Shown: positions 24,529 to 36,508 of the stretch, piece after piece | Position numbering within the stretch: position 1 is the first letter of the stretch | Layout of the letters: the number at the start of each line of letters is the position of its first letter | NCBI RefSeq assembly: GCF_003010965.1 | Contig: NZ_PGGM01000002.1 | Span: 62,001 to 126,000, forward strand | Source: Phyllobacterium sophorae | Lineage (GTDB): Bacteria; Pseudomonadota; Alphaproteobacteria; Rhizobiales; Rhizobiaceae | Direction of reading: 5' to 3' | Length of the DNA: 64,000 nucleotides | Notes under the pieces: generated by a model | Told to the model about the DNA's origin: nothing | Seen by the model: the letters and a program-made list of their open reading frames with translations, nothing else | The model's database searches: none | Made by a program: the position numbers and the translations under genes

Positions 24529-26264
24529 TGGCTGTGATGTGGATCAAACGGAAGAAGGCCGAGCTGGCGGCGGGTATTGCGCCCGCGTTCGAACTGGATT
24601 CCAAGAAAAAGAAGTCGGGTAACCGCGCACGTAATCGCATTGTCATGGCCATAGCCTGCTTCATGGGCATTTACGGGATTATCGGCGGCCGGCTCGTCTA
24701 TTACGGCATGCAGGAAGACACCACGGGCTATAATGGCCCGACCGGAGCGGTACTTGCGGCACGTCCAGATATCCTGGACCGCAATGGGGAAGTGCTGGCA
24801 ACCGATATCAAGACCGCTTCGCTTTATGCGGAGCCTCGCAAGATCATCGATCCAGACGAAGCGATCGAACTGCTTTCCACAGTGTTACCCGATCTCAATT
24901 TCGAACAAACGTATAGCCGCCTGAAGAGCGGCTCAGGCTTTGCATGGCTCAAGCGCGGACTGACGCCGCAGCAGAAAAGTCAAATCATGGCCCTTGGAAT
25001 TCCGGGCATTGGCTTTCGAACGGAGAAATCCCGCTTCTATCCCGGTGGACCCACCGCATCGCACATCCTTGGCCTCGTCAATATCGACAACCAGGGAATT
25101 GCTGGCATGGAAAAATACATCGACGAACAAGGGTTGTCGGACCTGCGCGATGTCGGTCTTGCCGATAGCCGCTCTCTTGAGCCGGTGCGATTGTCAATCG
25201 ACTTGCGTGTCCAGCACGTCGTGCGCGATGTGGTCGTCACCGCGATGCAACGTTATCGCGCTATTGCGGCAGGGGCGGTTGTGCTCAATGTTCGAACGGG
25301 TGAAGTGCTTGCCATGGCATCGGCACCCGATTTCGATCCGAACAATCCGTTCAATGCCCTGGATAAAGATCGCCTCAACCGCATGTCTGCGGGCACCTTT
25401 GAGATGGGCTCGACCATCAAGAGCTTTACGACCGCGATGGCGCTCGATTCCGGCAAGGTCAGTCTGAGCAGCACGTTCGACGCCAGCCGCCCGATCACCA
25501 TCGGGCACCAGACGATCCGCGATTTTCACGGCAAGCACCGCGTATTGAGCTTGCCGGAGGTGTTTATCTACTCCTCCAATATCGGTTCGGCGAAGGAAGC
25601 TGATGTTGTCGGTATTGAGGGCCACCGCGAATTCCTGCATCGCCTGGGGCTTCTGGATCGAATGACCACGGAACTGCCGGAAGTCGCACGTCCGATGGAG
25701 CCAAAAGTGTGGAAGAAGGTTCACTCCATCACCATAGCCTTCGGTCACGGAATGGCGACGACGCCGCTGCAAACCGCCGTTGGTGCTGCTGCACTGATGA
25801 ATGGCGGCAAACTCATAGAGCCGACCTTCCTGCCACGCACGATCGAAGAGGCCGACAAGGTGGCAAAGCAGGTGGTAAGTGAAAAGACCAGCGAGGACAT
25901 GCGTTATCTTTATCGCCTGAACGCTGAGAAAGGCTCCGGTGGTTCTGGCAATAGGGCAACAGTTCCTGGCTATCGCGTCGGTGGCAAGACAGGTACCGCG
26001 GAAAAGGTCATCAATGGCCGTTATTCAAGCGATGTCCGGTTCAACGCCTTCGTTGCGGCCTTTCCTATCGACAATCCTGAATATGTTGTCTTGACGATCA
26101 TCGACGAGCCGAAGGCCGAGGAAGGTAAGGTTGGTGCCACGGCTGGCTTCAATGCAGCTCCGATGGTAGCCGATATTATCCGCCGTTCCGCCTCTTTTCT
26201 CGGCGTGAAACCAGACTTCGGGGAAGAACAAGAATCTGCTCCAATGATGGTTACGTTTGAGTAG
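24528..26264 (+). CDS. ftsI: Septal peptidoglycan transpeptidase FtsI (PBP3)
   Basis: FtsI crosslinks septal peptidoglycan in partnership with FtsW. The 578-residue protein has a cytoplasmic N-terminus of about 37 residues, one TM helix (about 38-60), a dimerisation/pedestal region starting near 75 (AARPDILDRNGEVLAT) and a transpeptidase domain. The three active-site motifs are present: STIK (295-298, acylated Ser295), SSN (349-351) and KTGT (487-490). Length fits class B PBPs. It follows ftsL with a one-base overlap. A gap of about 90 bases then separates it from murE. Confidence 0.97.
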   Translation: MAVMWIKRKKAELAAGIAPAFELDSKKKKSGNRARNRIVMAIACFMGIYGIIGGRLVYYGMQEDTTGYNGPTGAVLAARPDILDRNGEVLATDIKTASLYAEPRKIIDPDEAIELLSTVLPDLNFEQTYSRLKSGSGFAWLKRGLTPQQKSQIMALGIPGIGFRTEKSRFYPGGPTASHILGLVNIDNQGIAGMEKYIDEQGLSDLRDVGLADSRSLEPVRLSIDLRVQHVVRDVVVTAMQRYRAIAAGAVVLNVRTGEVLAMASAPDFDPNNPFNALDKDRLNRMSAGTFEMGSTIKSFTTAMALDSGKVSLSSTFDASRPITIGHQTIRDFHGKHRVLSLPEVFIYSSNIGSAKEADVVGIEGHREFLHRLGLLDRMTTELPEVARPMEPKVWKKVHSITIAFGHGMATTPLQTAVGAAALMNGGKLIEPTFLPRTIEEADKVAKQVVSEKTSEDMRYLYRLNAEKGSGGSGNRATVPGYRVGGKTGTAEKVINGRYSSDVRFNAFVAAFPIDNPEYVVLTIIDEPKAEEGKVGATAGFNAAPMVADIIRRSASFLGVKPDFGEEQESAPMMVTFE

Positions 26265-26356
26265 TGCCGCAGATTCGACTCAAAACGGTGCGCATTGCGA
26301 GCAGACTCGATGAGTTGATGAAGAATAACGTTTGAAAAATGGGTTCCAGTCCGGCC

Positions 26357-27838
26357 ATGAAACTGAAAGATCTGAATGGCATTCCTGCCTTGGCTATCTC
26401 CGAACTCGGAGAGAAGACGATCAATGGCTTGACGTCAGACTCCCGGCAGGTGGAGCGCGGTTTTTTGTTCGCAGCACTCAAGGGCTCCAAGGCTGACGGC
26501 GTCGCTTATGCGACCGATGCCGTCGCACGAGGCGCGACCGTTATTATTACCTCCAAGGGGGCGAAACTCGGCAAGATCCCGGTTCCAATCATTTACGTCG
26601 ATGATCCTCGCCGCACATTGGCATTGGTCGCCGCGAGCTTCTACAAGCTCCAGCCGGATGTCATGGTGGCCATCACCGGCACCAGTGGCAAGACATCGGT
26701 TGCTTCGTTTACACGCCAGATCTGGGCGCAGGCCGGTTTCGCTTCGGCGAGCATTGGTACCACCGGCGTCGTTTCGCCCAAGCGTGAGGATTACGGTTCA
26801 CTGACCACGCCGGACCCGGTCGAGCTGCATAAATTGCTTGGCGAGCTCGTTGATGAAGGCGTGACTCATGCTGCTATGGAAGCCTCGTCCCATGGTCTCG
26901 ACCAGCGCCGCCTCGACGGCGTCAGATTGTCTGCCGGTGCCTTCACCAATCTCGGCCGCGATCACATGGATTACCATGCAACCGTCGAAGAATATCACGC
27001 CGCCAAGCTGCGGCTCTTTACTGAATTGCTGCCGAAGGGCGCACCGGCGGTCATTTTCGCGGATGATCCATTCTCCAAGCCCACGATTGCTGCTGCCACC
27101 GAAGCCGGTTGCACGGTTCTGACTGTTGGCCGCAAGGGAGATTTCATTACACTGAAACGCGTTGAACACGAGCGGTTCCGCCAGCATGTGGAAGTGCATA
27201 TTGCCGGTGAAATCTACGAAATTACCCTGCCACTGGCCGGTGATTTTCAGGTAGCGAACGGGCTCGTCGCCGCTGGCCTTGCCATTGCGACGGGCGTTCC
27301 GGCCGCTGCCGCGATGCGGGGTCTGGAGCGTTTGAAGGGTGCGCCCGGTCGGCTTGACCTTGTCGGCGCGACAGAGGACGGCGCACCCGCCTATGTCGAC
27401 TACGCCCACAAACCTGATGCCCTGGAAAATGTCCTCGCCTCGGTTCGGCCATTCACAACGGGTCGGGTTATCGTGGTTTTCGGTTGCGGTGGTGATCGTG
27501 ACAAGGGCAAACGCCCGATGATGGGCGAAATCGCTACCCGACTTGCTGACGTCGTCATAGTGACCGACGACAATCCCCGTTCAGAAGTTGCTGCGACGAT
27601 TCGGTCCGAGATTCTCGCCGCAGCGCCAGGTGCCCGCGAGATCCCGGACCGGCGGGAGGCGATCCGCGAAGCTGTCGCGATGATGAAATCGGGTGATACG
27701 CTGATCGTCGCTGGTAAAGGTCATGAAGAAGGCCAGACCGTGGGTGACGTGGTATTGCCGTTCTCCGACCACGTCGAGGTCGGACAAGCGCTCAAGGACC
27801 GGCTCGCGCGCCAGGGCACTCGGGAGACCGGTGCATGA
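26357..27838 (+). CDS. murE: UDP-MurNAc-tripeptide synthetase MurE (meso-diaminopimelate adding)
   Basis: MurE adds meso-diaminopimelate to UDP-MurNAc-L-Ala-D-Glu in the cytoplasm using ATP. The 493-residue product has the N-terminal [16 protein letters not shown] block, the ATP loop GTSGKTS (about 107-113), TTPDP, the carbamylated-Lys region and [17 protein letters not shown] carries the DNPR motif tied to meso-diaminopimelate specificity. ATG 26357 (MKLKDLNG) fits family starts; ATG 26339 in the same frame would add six residues and cannot be excluded. The stop overlaps murF by four bases. Confidence 0.96.
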   Translation: MKLKDLNGIPALAISELGEKTINGLTSDSRQVERGFLFAALKGSKADGVAYATDAVARGATVIITSKGAKLGKIPVPIIYVDDPRRTLALVAASFYKLQPDVMVAITGTSGKTSVASFTRQIWAQAGFASASIGTTGVVSPKREDYGSLTTPDPVELHKLLGELVDEGVTHAAMEASSHGLDQRRLDGVRLSAGAFTNLGRDHMDYHATVEEYHAAKLRLFTELLPKGAPAVIFADDPFSKPTIAAATEAGCTVLTVGRKGDFITLKRVEHERFRQHVEVHIAGEIYEITLPLAGDFQVANGLVAAGLAIATGVPAAAAMRGLERLKGAPGRLDLVGATEDGAPAYVDYAHKPDALENVLASVRPFTTGRVIVVFGCGGDRDKGKRPMMGEIATRLADVVIVTDDNPRSEVAATIRSEILAAAPGAREIPDRREAIREAVAMMKSGDTLIVAGKGHEEGQTVGDVVLPFSDHVEVGQALKDRLARQGTRETGA

Positions 27839-29268
27839 GCCTGCTTTGGACTTCTGATGCGATGATCGAAGCCATGAACGGCCGGCCCGTCGGCAAACTG
27901 CCGGATGGAATTACCGGCATTTCGATCGACACGCGCACCTTGCGCAAGGGGGAGGCGTTCTTTGCCATCAAGGGCGATGCGCTGGACGGCCACGATTATG
28001 CGACAGCAGCTGTTGCAGCTGGCGCAGCGCTTCTTGTTGTGGCGGAAGCAAAATTGCCCGCGCTCGGTAAGTTGAAAGCACCGATGATTGTCGTTGATGA
28101 CGTGCTGGCGGCGATGACACGGCTGGGCCTCGCATCGCGACAACGTTCACACGCCCAAATCATCGCAGTTACCGGCTCAGTCGGCAAGACAACGACCAAG
28201 GAAGCGTTGCGGCACGTACTTGCCGAAGCGGGTAAGGTTCATGCATCGGTTGCGTCGTTCAACAATCATTGGGGTGTGCCGCTGACCCTTGCCCGCATGC
28301 CTGCGGACACCGACTACGGTGTGTTTGAAATCGGCATGAACCACGTCGATGAAATTCGCCCTCTGGTCAAAATGGTCAGGCCGCATGTTGCGCTGGTTAC
28401 CCTGATTGCGCCGGCGCATCTCGGCCACTTCAAGAATCTCCAGGAAATAGCTGCCGCCAAGGCAGAAATTTTCGAAGGGTTGCTGCCAGGCGGGTATGCC
28501 CTGCTCAACCGTGACGACAAGCATTTCAAATTGCTCGAAAAGCTGGCACGAGAGGCCGGCGTCGAGCACATCAAGACCTTTGGCGAAAATGCGCGAGCGG
28601 ATTACCGTTTGATCAAGCTCAAGCTGCACGGTGAATGCTCCTGCATGACAGCGCGTCTCGCCGGCGAAGAAGTCGTTGCCAAGATCGGTGCACCAGGCAG
28701 GCATATCGTTCAGAATGTTCTCGCAGTCCTCGGCGCCGCGCATCTGACGGGTGCGGACATGGCCAAGGTGACTTTGGCGCTTGCCTCATTGCGGCCGGAA
28801 AGTGGCCGCGGTGCCCGCCATATTCTCGAAGTAGCCAACGGTACAATCACGCTGATTGATGAGAGTTATAATGCCAACCCGGCATCGATGCGCGCTGCGA
28901 TAGAACTCCTGGCTGCAGCCACACCTTCCGGTAAGGGGCGCAGGATCGCGGTTCTCGGCGACATGCTGGAACTCGGAAAGCAGGCTCCGAAGCTGCATGC
29001 AGACCTGTCGTCAGTGATTGTCGCCAATCATATCAACATGGTTTTTCTCGGCGGACCGGAGATGGCAGCGCTCAAAGCGGCCATGCCGGTTGAATTTCAC
29101 GCCGAATACAGGCAGAGCGTAGACGAATTGCAACCGCAATTGCTGAACACGATCAGGGCCGGTGACGTGATTATGATCAAGTCATCCAAGGGGACTGGGT
29201 TCTCTCAGATCGTGAAAACGCTCTTGCAAAAATACAACACCGTGGAACCTCTCGGCCCTGCCGAGTAA
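27835..29268 (+). CDS. murF: UDP-MurNAc-pentapeptide synthetase MurF
   Basis: MurF adds D-Ala-D-Ala to the UDP-MurNAc-tripeptide, the last cytoplasmic soluble step. The 477-residue protein has the N-terminal [17 protein letters not shown] block, the ATP loop GSVGKTT (114-120), [25 protein letters not shown] and the C-terminal [11 protein letters not shown] motif. It overlaps murE by four bases (ATGA) and is followed 25 bases later by mraY. The D-Ala-D-Ala it uses would come from ddl further down the cluster. Confidence 0.97.
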   Translation: MSLLWTSDAMIEAMNGRPVGKLPDGITGISIDTRTLRKGEAFFAIKGDALDGHDYATAAVAAGAALLVVAEAKLPALGKLKAPMIVVDDVLAAMTRLGLASRQRSHAQIIAVTGSVGKTTTKEALRHVLAEAGKVHASVASFNNHWGVPLTLARMPADTDYGVFEIGMNHVDEIRPLVKMVRPHVALVTLIAPAHLGHFKNLQEIAAAKAEIFEGLLPGGYALLNRDDKHFKLLEKLAREAGVEHIKTFGENARADYRLIKLKLHGECSCMTARLAGEEVVAKIGAPGRHIVQNVLAVLGAAHLTGADMAKVTLALASLRPESGRGARHILEVANGTITLIDESYNANPASMRAAIELLAAATPSGKGRRIAVLGDMLELGKQAPKLHADLSSVIVANHINMVFLGGPEMAALKAAMPVEFHAEYRQSVDELQPQLLNTIRAGDVIMIKSSKGTGFSQIVKTLLQKYNTVEPLGPAE

Positions 29269-29293
29269 TCCTGCGGTTATGGGGAAATAGCTG

Positions 29294-30376
29294 ATGCTTT
29301 ACTATCTCGCCGGTCTGGCGGAACATATCCAGTTTCTAAACGTGTTCCGCTACATCACGTTCCGGACCGGCGGTGCGCTGATCACATCTGCGTTGATTGT
29401 CTTCCTTTTTGGTCCGCGCATCATAGACTCGCTGCGCATTCGCCAAGGCCGCGGCCAGCCCATCCGGGCTGACGGCCCCCAGACCCACTTCAAGAAAGCC
29501 GGTACACCGACGATGGGCGGCCTGATGATCATGACGGGAATCCTGCTCTCGTCTCTGCTCTGGGCAAATTGGTCGAATGTCTATGTCTGGATCGTACTGC
29601 TGGTGGCCCTGTTCTTTGGTGCCATCGGTTTTTATGATGACTATCTGAAAGTGAGCAAGCAGACGTTCAAGGGCTTTTCTGCCCGAGCGCGCCTTGGTAT
29701 TGAATTTCTGGTCGCTGCCATAGCGGGCATTGCCATTATGTGGGCAGGGCAGGAACCCTTTTCCTCGTCACTGACTTTCCCGTTCGCCAAGCAACTCATT
29801 CTCAATCTGGGCATATTTTTCATTCCGTTTGCCGCCTTCGTCATGGTTGGCGCCGGCAATGCTGTGAATTTCACCGATGGCCTGGATGGCCTGGCGACGG
29901 TTCCAGTCATGATTGCGGCGGCTTCGTTTGGTGTCATTGCCTACCTTTCGGGTAATGCGATCTTCGCCGATTACCTGCAGATCCACTTTACACCGGGCAC
30001 GGGTGAACTCGCTGTCGTGCTCGGTTCGGTTATCGGTGCCGGACTGGGCTTTCTCTGGTTCAATGCACCGCCTGCGGCCATTTTCATGGGCGATACGGGA
30101 TCACTCGCGCTCGGCGGGCTCATAGGCGCTGTAGCTGTTGCCACGAAACACGAAATCGTCCTCGCCATCATCGGCGGCGTCTTCGTCATGGAAGCCATGT
30201 CTGTCATTATCCAGGTGGCATCGTTCAAGATGACCGGCAAACGCGTGTTCCTCATGGCGCCGATCCATCATCATTTCGAAAAGAAGGGCTGGACGGAGAG
30301 CCAGGTCGTGATCCGCTTCTGGATCATCGCCGTGATCCTCGCACTGATCGGCCTTTCTACACTCAAGCTCAGATAA
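29294..30376 (+). CDS. mraY: Phospho-MurNAc-pentapeptide translocase MraY
   Basis: MraY transfers phospho-MurNAc-pentapeptide to undecaprenyl phosphate, giving lipid I at the inner membrane. The 360-residue protein has about ten TM segments. Active-site motifs are FYDDYLK (residue about 116-122, the Asp pair), [13 protein letters not shown] (about 194-206), the [11 protein letters not shown] segment and the [13 protein letters not shown] motif near the end. All expected Asp and His residues are there. It sits 25 bases after murF and 10 bases before murD. Confidence 0.98.
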   Translation: MLYYLAGLAEHIQFLNVFRYITFRTGGALITSALIVFLFGPRIIDSLRIRQGRGQPIRADGPQTHFKKAGTPTMGGLMIMTGILLSSLLWANWSNVYVWIVLLVALFFGAIGFYDDYLKVSKQTFKGFSARARLGIEFLVAAIAGIAIMWAGQEPFSSSLTFPFAKQLILNLGIFFIPFAAFVMVGAGNAVNFTDGLDGLATVPVMIAAASFGVIAYLSGNAIFADYLQIHFTPGTGELAVVLGSVIGAGLGFLWFNAPPAAIFMGDTGSLALGGLIGAVAVATKHEIVLAIIGGVFVMEAMSVIIQVASFKMTGKRVFLMAPIHHHFEKKGWTESQVVIRFWIIAVILALIGLSTLKLR

Positions 30377-30386
30377 GGCTTCTTGC

Positions 30387-31790
30387 ATGATTGCTGCCCG
30401 CTCCATGAAGGACATGACCGTCGCGCTCTTTGGCCTCGGCGGTTCGGGCATTGCAACGGCGCAAGCTATTCTTGCGGGTGGCGCCACGATCATCGCCTGG
30501 GACGACAATCCCGATAGCGTTGCGCGGGCGCAACGCGCGGGGATCGAGACTGGTGATTTACGGCGAGCAGACTGGAAACGGTTTTCTTCTTTCGTACTGT
30601 CGCCGGGCGTGCCCCTGACGCATCCGCGACCACACTGGACGGTGGATCTCGCGAGAGCCGCCGGAGTGGAGATCGTCGGCGATGTTGAGCTGTTCGTGCG
30701 CGAGCGCAATCTTGCATGCAAGAACGCCCCCTTCATCGCAATCACCGGCACCAACGGTAAATCGACGACGACGGCACTGATCGCGCACATGATCAACGCT
30801 TCCGGTCGCGACATGCAGCTTGGCGGCAACATCGGAACCGCCGTAATGACCCTGCAGCCGCCGGCTGACGAACGCTACTATGTCGTCGAGTGTTCTTCCT
30901 ACCAGATTGACCTGGCGCCTTCGCTCAACCCCACGGCGGGCATCCTCTTGAACCTGACGCCCGATCACCTCGACCGGCATGGAACGATGCAACACTACGC
31001 CGAAATCAAGGAACGCCTTGTTGCTGGCAGTGATACGGCGATTGTCGGTGTCGATGACAGCTATTGCGCTGCGATTGCCGATCGGCTGGAACGCACCGGC
31101 AAAGCCGTAATTCGCATTTCCAAGCGCATGCCCATCCGTGATGGATATTTCGCGGAAGACGCAAATCTCATTCATGCCAAGGACGGTGAGCGAAATGTCG
31201 TCGCGTCACTCGCAGGCATCGGCTCTTTGCGCGGCGAACACAACGCGCAGAATGCGTTGGCTGCATTCGCCGCCTGCCGCGCCGTTGGTCTTTCAGTGGA
31301 GGAGATCAACACCGGATTGAAGACCTTTCCCGGTCTCGCCCATCGCATGGAACAGGTCGCACGGCTCGGAAGGACGCTTTTCGTCAATGATTCCAAGGCA
31401 ACAAATGCGGAAGCCGCGGCACCTGCACTGTCCTCGTTCCCTCGCATTTACTGGATTGCCGGAGGGCTGCCCAAAGAGGGCGGCATCGCTTCGCTATCCG
31501 GGTTTTTCTCGCGCATCGCCAAAGCTTACCTGATTGGGGAAGCCGCGCCGCAATTTGCAGCAACGCTCGGCGAGGCCGCCCCTTACGAGATATCCGGCAC
31601 GATAGAAGCTGCAGTGGAACACGCTGCAAGCGACGCGGCCAAGGATGGTTCTACGGAACCCGTGGTCCTGCTGTCGCCTGCCTGTGCCAGTTTCGATCAG
31701 TTCCAGAATTTCGAGAAACGCGGCGAGGCATTCCGCTCCGCCGTCCTTGCGCTTGAAGGCGCAGCACCTATCATGGGAGCTAGAAGCTAA
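30387..31790 (+). CDS. murD: UDP-MurNAc-L-alanine:D-glutamate ligase MurD
   Basis: MurD adds D-glutamate to UDP-MurNAc-L-Ala. The 467-residue protein has an N-terminal Rossmann-like domain ([15 protein letters not shown]), the ATP loop GTNGKST (121-127), LGGNIGTAV, the [14 protein letters not shown] block and the C-terminal [11 protein letters not shown] and [12 protein letters not shown] motifs. ATG 30387 was taken; an in-frame ATG at 30405 (MKDMTVAL) is a possible shorter start. Its TAA overlaps the ftsW ATG by one base. Confidence 0.97.
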   Translation: MIAARSMKDMTVALFGLGGSGIATAQAILAGGATIIAWDDNPDSVARAQRAGIETGDLRRADWKRFSSFVLSPGVPLTHPRPHWTVDLARAAGVEIVGDVELFVRERNLACKNAPFIAITGTNGKSTTTALIAHMINASGRDMQLGGNIGTAVMTLQPPADERYYVVECSSYQIDLAPSLNPTAGILLNLTPDHLDRHGTMQHYAEIKERLVAGSDTAIVGVDDSYCAAIADRLERTGKAVIRISKRMPIRDGYFAEDANLIHAKDGERNVVASLAGIGSLRGEHNAQNALAAFAACRAVGLSVEEINTGLKTFPGLAHRMEQVARLGRTLFVNDSKATNAEAAAPALSSFPRIYWIAGGLPKEGGIASLSGFFSRIAKAYLIGEAAPQFAATLGEAAPYEISGTIEAAVEHAASDAAKDGSTEPVVLLSPACASFDQFQNFEKRGEAFRSAVLALEGAAPIMGARS

Positions 31791-32947
31791 TGGTTAGTCG
31801 TGTTGACCGTGGTCCCGTAGCCGACTGGTGGTGGACAATCGATCGTTTTCTCCTGGCAGCCTGTCTTGCCCTGATGGGCCTTGGAATTCTGCTGTCCTTC
31901 GCGGCTAGCCCCGCCGTTGCCGAGCGCATCGGGCTCGACAGTTTTCATTTTGTCAAACGGCAGGCGTTGTTCATGGTGCCTGCGGTCATCGTCATGTTTG
32001 CTGTATCTTTCATGGCGCCTCGGACTATTCGCCGTTTCGCCATGATCATGCTCGGTATATCGCTCGTAGCGATGGTCGGTGCCTTGTTCTTCGGTATCGA
32101 AGTCAAGGGCGCGCGGCGCTGGGTTTCGCTTGCGGGTGTTTCGATTCAGCCGTCGGAATTCATGAAGCCGGCCTTCGTCATTGTGTGCGCCTGGCTGTTT
32201 GCGGAGAATGAGCGGCGCAAGGATATTCCGGGAAACTTCTTCTCGATGGTGCTGTTCTGTGTGGTTGCAGCGCTGCTCGTCGCCCAGCCCGATCTCGGCC
32301 AGACCATACTGACCGCGGTCACCTGGGGCGCAATGTTCTTCATGGCTGGGGTGCCGTGGCTTTGGATCATCGGGCTCGGCATTCTGGCGGTGGGCGGCTT
32401 CTTTGGTGCCTATACGGTGTTTCCGCACGTGGCGGGCCGTATCGACCGGTTTCTTACGGGCGAGGGCGACACATTCCAGGTGGACACCGGGCGTGAAGCG
32501 ATTATCCGCGGCGGCTGGTTGGGCCAGGGACCGGGAGAGGGCACGATCAAGCGAATTATTCCTGATAGTCACACCGACTTCATCTTTTCGGTAACGGCGG
32601 AAGAATACGGCATTGCGCTTTGCCTGCTAATTGTCCTGATATTCGCTTTTATCGTTATTCGCGGCTTGTCGATCGCGCTGAAGGAACGTGACGATTTCAC
32701 CCGGCTATCAGTCTCGGGGCTGGTGATCCTTTTCGGGTTCCAGTCCATCATCAATATGTCGGTCAATCTGCATTTGATGCCTGCCAAGGGTATGACTCTT
32801 CCGTTCATTTCCTACGGCGGTTCGTCGCTCATTGCGGTTGCAATCTCGACGGGGCTCCTGCTCGCGCTGACGCGGCGCCGGCCCGAAGCGCGCCGTTCGG
32901 CGACGCTGGCCGATTCGAAGACGCGTTCGATGGTAGGCGCAGTCTGA
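31790..32947 (+). CDS. ftsW: SEDS-family septal peptidoglycan glycosyltransferase FtsW
   Basis: FtsW polymerises lipid II at the septum together with FtsI. The 385-residue protein has ten TM segments. Characteristic blocks are KGARRWV around 104-110, IQPSEFMKPAF, AQPDLGQTILT (the catalytic-Asp region) and the C-terminal LMPAKGMTLPFISYGGSS loop. A short basic cytoplasmic tail rich in Arg follows. It lies between murD and murG, as in other dcw clusters; RodA is the main alternative but would not be expected here. Confidence 0.97.
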   Translation: MVSRVDRGPVADWWWTIDRFLLAACLALMGLGILLSFAASPAVAERIGLDSFHFVKRQALFMVPAVIVMFAVSFMAPRTIRRFAMIMLGISLVAMVGALFFGIEVKGARRWVSLAGVSIQPSEFMKPAFVIVCAWLFAENERRKDIPGNFFSMVLFCVVAALLVAQPDLGQTILTAVTWGAMFFMAGVPWLWIIGLGILAVGGFFGAYTVFPHVAGRIDRFLTGEGDTFQVDTGREAIIRGGWLGQGPGEGTIKRIIPDSHTDFIFSVTAEEYGIALCLLIVLIFAFIVIRGLSIALKERDDFTRLSVSGLVILFGFQSIINMSVNLHLMPAKGMTLPFISYGGSSLIAVAISTGLLLALTRRRPEARRSATLADSKTRSMVGAV

Positions 32948-32953
32948 GTGGCC

Positions 32954-34081
32954 ATGTCGAAAGGTGTCATATTTCTGGCCGCCGGCGGTACCGGCGGTCA
33001 CCTTTTTCCGGCCGAGGCGCTGGCACACGAATTGATGGCGCGCGATTGGGAAATCCACCTCGCCACCGACGATCGCGCCCAGCGCTTCACGGGTGCATTT
33101 CCTGCCCGGCAGATACATATAGTGCGATCCGCCACGATTGCCGGACGCAATCCATTTTCCTTGGCGAAAACCTTCTGGACGCTTTGGCAGGGAAATCTCG
33201 ATTCTCGCAAACTCTTCCGACAGACGAAACCAAAACTCGTCGCTGGATTTGGCGGCTACCCCACGCTGCCGCCGCTCTACGCCGCGAGCGGCATGAAAAT
33301 ACCAACGCTTGTCCATGAGCAGAATGCCGTTATGGGCCGTGCCAACAAGGCTTTGGCGACCCGTGTCAACGCGATCGCCGGCGGATTTTTGCCGAACATT
33401 GGCGGACCCTTTACGGACAAGACCATCGTCACTGGCAATCCGGTTCGCCCAGCAGTTCTCGCTGAAGTCGGCAAGCCCTACCACCCCTCGCAACCACATC
33501 AACCCTTCCATTTCCTCGTGTTTGGCGGCAGTCAGGGCGCGCAATATTTTTCATCCGCCATTCCCGCTGCGATCAAGCTGCTTGCCCAGGAAGATCAGGA
33601 TCGGCTCATCTTGACGCAGCAGGCACGTGCCGAGGACGAGGCCCAAGTGCGTTCCGCCTACCAATCGCTCGGGATCAAGGCAGAGGTCGCGCCGTTCTTC
33701 AAGGATATGCCACGGCGCATCGCCGACGCACATTTCATTTTTTCGCGATCCGGAGCGTCGACCGTTTCAGAGATCGCCGCCATCGGGCGGCCCGCCATCC
33801 TCGTGCCGTTTCCGCATGCGCTCGACCATGACCAGGCAGCGAATGCTGCGGCATTGCAAGCGGCTGGCGGTGCAGATGTTATCAAACAGCCCGAGCTTTC
33901 GCCCGAACGTATAGCAAAGATCTTGACGAGCGCGATGAATGAGCCCTCCCGGCTGGCATTTGTTGCGGAAAAAGCCCGCAGCACTGGCAAGCCTGACGCT
34001 GCAAGGTTGCTTGCGGACCTCGCAGAGGCTATTGCGTCCGGTCAAACCATCACGGAATTCAAAAAAGGAGTGCGTCCATGA
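32954..34081 (+). CDS. murG: UDP-GlcNAc:lipid I N-acetylglucosaminyltransferase MurG
   Basis: MurG adds GlcNAc to lipid I on the cytoplasmic face, completing lipid II. The 375-residue GT-B fold protein starts [23 protein letters not shown] with the glycine loop at 10-16, then [10 protein letters not shown], the [12 protein letters not shown] block, [11 protein letters not shown] and the UDP-binding [23 protein letters not shown] segment. ATG 32954 is preferred by homology; GTG 32948, directly after the ftsW stop, would add two residues. The end overlaps murC by four bases. Confidence 0.97.
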   Translation: MSKGVIFLAAGGTGGHLFPAEALAHELMARDWEIHLATDDRAQRFTGAFPARQIHIVRSATIAGRNPFSLAKTFWTLWQGNLDSRKLFRQTKPKLVAGFGGYPTLPPLYAASGMKIPTLVHEQNAVMGRANKALATRVNAIAGGFLPNIGGPFTDKTIVTGNPVRPAVLAEVGKPYHPSQPHQPFHFLVFGGSQGAQYFSSAIPAAIKLLAQEDQDRLILTQQARAEDEAQVRSAYQSLGIKAEVAPFFKDMPRRIADAHFIFSRSGASTVSEIAAIGRPAILVPFPHALDHDQAANAAALQAAGGADVIKQPELSPERIAKILTSAMNEPSRLAFVAEKARSTGKPDAARLLADLAEAIASGQTITEFKKGVRP

Positions 34082-35478
34082 AGATGCCGCTCAACATTGG
34101 CCTTGTTCATTTTATCGGTATCGGCGGTATTGGCATGAGCGGCATTGCCGAAGTCCTGCACAACCTCGGCTACAAGGTACAGGGCTCCGACCAGGCAGAC
34201 AGCGCCAATGTGCAGCGACTGCGGGAAAAGGGCATTGAGATATTCGTTGGCCACAAGGCCGAAAACGTCGGTGATGCCGAAGTCGTTGTTGTTTCGACCG
34301 CCATCAAGAAGTCCAATCCGGAACTGATTGCCGCGCGGGAAAAGTTACTGCCGGTCGTCCGCCGTGCGGAAATGCTGGCCGAACTGATGCGCTTCCGCAA
34401 AGCTGTCGCCATTGGCGGGACGCATGGGAAGACGACAACGACATCGATGGTCGCCACATTGCTCGACGCCGGCAATCTCGATCCTACAGTGATCAATGGC
34501 GGGATCATTAATGCTTATGGCACCAACGCACGCATGGGTGAGGGCGACTGGATGGTCGTGGAAGCGGATGAGAGCGACGGTACGTTTCTCAAGCTCCCTG
34601 CCGATGTGGCGGTGATCACCAATATCGATCCGGAGCATCTCGATCACTACGGCACATTCGACCGTGTTCGCGAAGCATTCCGGCAATTCGTTGAGAACGT
34701 TCCGTTCTATGGCTTTGGCGTCATGTGCCTGGACCATCCCGAGGTGCAGTCGCTGGTATCGCGCATAGAGGATCGCCGGGTTATCACCTACGGCGAGAAC
34801 CCCCAGGCGGATGTGCGCTTCATCAATCTTGTGGTCGATGGCGCGAGTTCCCGCTTTGATGTGCAGATTGCAAAACGCAAGACTGGCGAAATAACCGAGA
34901 TCACTGGCCTTCGCCTGCCGATGCCCGGCCGCCATAATGTCTCCAATGCCACTGCGGCAATTGCGGTTGCACTTGAGCTCGGCATTTCCGCTGAAGACAT
35001 CAAGAAGGGGCTATCCTCCTTCGGTGGGGTCAAGCGACGGTTCACACACACCGGAACGTGGAACGGTGTCGAGATTTTCGACGATTACGGCCACCATCCT
35101 GTTGAGATCAAGGCTGTGTTGAAGGCGGCGCGCGATTCCGCCAAGGGCCGCGTCATCGCCATCGTCCAGCCGCATCGTTTCACGCGCCTTGCCAGCCTGT
35201 TCGACGAATTTGCTGCCTGCTTCAACGATGCCGACACGGTTATTATCGCTCCGGTATATACGGCGGGCGAGGATCCGATTGAGGGTGTTACGTCGGAGGC
35301 TCTGGTTTCACGCATCCGGACTGCCGCGCACCGCGATGCCCGCTACATTGGCGGGCCGCAAGAGGTTGCGCCTCTGGTCGCTGAAATCGCCAAGCCGGAA
35401 GATTTCGTGATTTTTCTGGGCGCAGGCAGCATTACCGGGTGGGCCTACGCCTTGCCAAAGGAACTCGCGGCGCTCTAG
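34078..35478 (+). CDS. murC: UDP-MurNAc:L-alanine ligase MurC
   Basis: MurC adds the first amino acid, L-alanine, to UDP-MurNAc. The 466-residue protein has the N-terminal [17 protein letters not shown] nucleotide fold, VVVSTAIK, the ATP loop GTHGKTT (114-120), [25 protein letters not shown] and the C-terminal [18 protein letters not shown] block. It overlaps murG by four bases and is followed 55 bases later by murB. All ligase motifs are intact. Confidence 0.97.
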   Translation: MKMPLNIGLVHFIGIGGIGMSGIAEVLHNLGYKVQGSDQADSANVQRLREKGIEIFVGHKAENVGDAEVVVVSTAIKKSNPELIAAREKLLPVVRRAEMLAELMRFRKAVAIGGTHGKTTTTSMVATLLDAGNLDPTVINGGIINAYGTNARMGEGDWMVVEADESDGTFLKLPADVAVITNIDPEHLDHYGTFDRVREAFRQFVENVPFYGFGVMCLDHPEVQSLVSRIEDRRVITYGENPQADVRFINLVVDGASSRFDVQIAKRKTGEITEITGLRLPMPGRHNVSNATAAIAVALELGISAEDIKKGLSSFGGVKRRFTHTGTWNGVEIFDDYGHHPVEIKAVLKAARDSAKGRVIAIVQPHRFTRLASLFDEFAACFNDADTVIIAPVYTAGEDPIEGVTSEALVSRIRTAAHRDARYIGGPQEVAPLVAEIAKPEDFVIFLGAGSITGWAYALPKELAAL

Positions 35479-35533
35479 ATTTGGCGGTTGCCCCGACAAT
35501 TGCCGACGGGGGCGAAACTGCTGGAAGGATAAT

Positions 35534-36508
35534 ATGTCTTCACTGATTGATGGCGAAGCCCTGCTGAAAAAGCTGGGGAACCGATTTTCGGGGTTGCGAG
35601 GGCGTTTGACGCCCAATATGGGAATGGAAAAAGTTACGTGGTTTCGTGCGGGTGGCCCTGCCGAGGTCATGTTTCAGCCGGCTGATGAGGAAGACCTGTC
35701 AGCCTTCCTGAAGGCTGTTCCAGACGAATATCCGATTCTCCCGGTCGGCATCGGTTCCAACCTTCTGGTGCGCGACGGCGGCATTCCAGGGTTTGTCGTG
35801 CGCTTGTCCGCCAAGGGATTTGGCGAGGTAGAGCGCGTCGGGGATTCGCAGCTTCGGGCAGGTGCCGCGACGCCCGACAAGCGCGTAGCAGCGGTGGCGC
35901 TGGAGGCAGGCATAGCCGGCTTTCATTTCTATCATGGTATCCCCGGTGGCATCGGTGGCGCTTTGCGCATGAACGCCGGCGCCAATGGTGTCGAAACCCG
36001 GGAGCGGGTGGTCGAAGTGCGAGCCCTCGATCGCAAGGGAAAGCTGCATGTGCTCTCCAATGCCGATATGGGCTATGCCTATCGCCATTCTGGGGCCGCG
36101 CATGACCTGATCTTCACCTCGGCGCTCTTCGAAGGAACGCACGGTGACAAACGCGACATCCAGGAGGCGATGGACGCGGTGCAGCAGCATCGCGAGACTG
36201 TGCAGCCCATTCGCGAGAAAACCGGCGGTTCAACCTTCAAGAACCCGGAAGGCTCATCTGCATGGAAGGAAATCGACAAGGCCGGCGGGCGAGGCCTGAT
36301 GATCGGCGGCGCTCAAATGTCGCCCATGCATTGCAACTTCATGATCAACACGGGCACTGCCTCCGGATACGACCTTGAAACGCTGGGCGAGACCATAAGG
36401 TCCCGCGTGCTGGAAAAATCCGGCATCAGGCTGCATTGGGAAATAAAGCGCCTCGGGTTGTTCCGAGCCAATCATGAAGTGCACGAGTTCATGGGGCAGT
36501 TGCTCTAG
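35534..36508 (+). CDS. murB: UDP-N-acetylenolpyruvoylglucosamine reductase MurB
   Basis: MurB reduces UDP-GlcNAc-enolpyruvate to UDP-MurNAc with FAD and NADPH. The 324-residue protein has the FAD-binding segments [26 protein letters not shown] and [18 protein letters not shown] (with the catalytic-loop Arg/Asn), YRHS, and the active-site [10 protein letters not shown] block with Ser in the position of the proton donor. The C-terminal [13 protein letters not shown] loop and truncated end suit a type II-like enzyme. It is followed by a 250-base gap before ddl. Confidence 0.97.
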   Translation: MSSLIDGEALLKKLGNRFSGLRGRLTPNMGMEKVTWFRAGGPAEVMFQPADEEDLSAFLKAVPDEYPILPVGIGSNLLVRDGGIPGFVVRLSAKGFGEVERVGDSQLRAGAATPDKRVAAVALEAGIAGFHFYHGIPGGIGGALRMNAGANGVETRERVVEVRALDRKGKLHVLSNADMGYAYRHSGAAHDLIFTSALFEGTHGDKRDIQEAMDAVQQHRETVQPIREKTGGSTFKNPEGSSAWKEIDKAGGRGLMIGGAQMSPMHCNFMINTGTASGYDLETLGETIRSRVLEKSGIRLHWEIKRLGLFRANHEVHEFMGQLL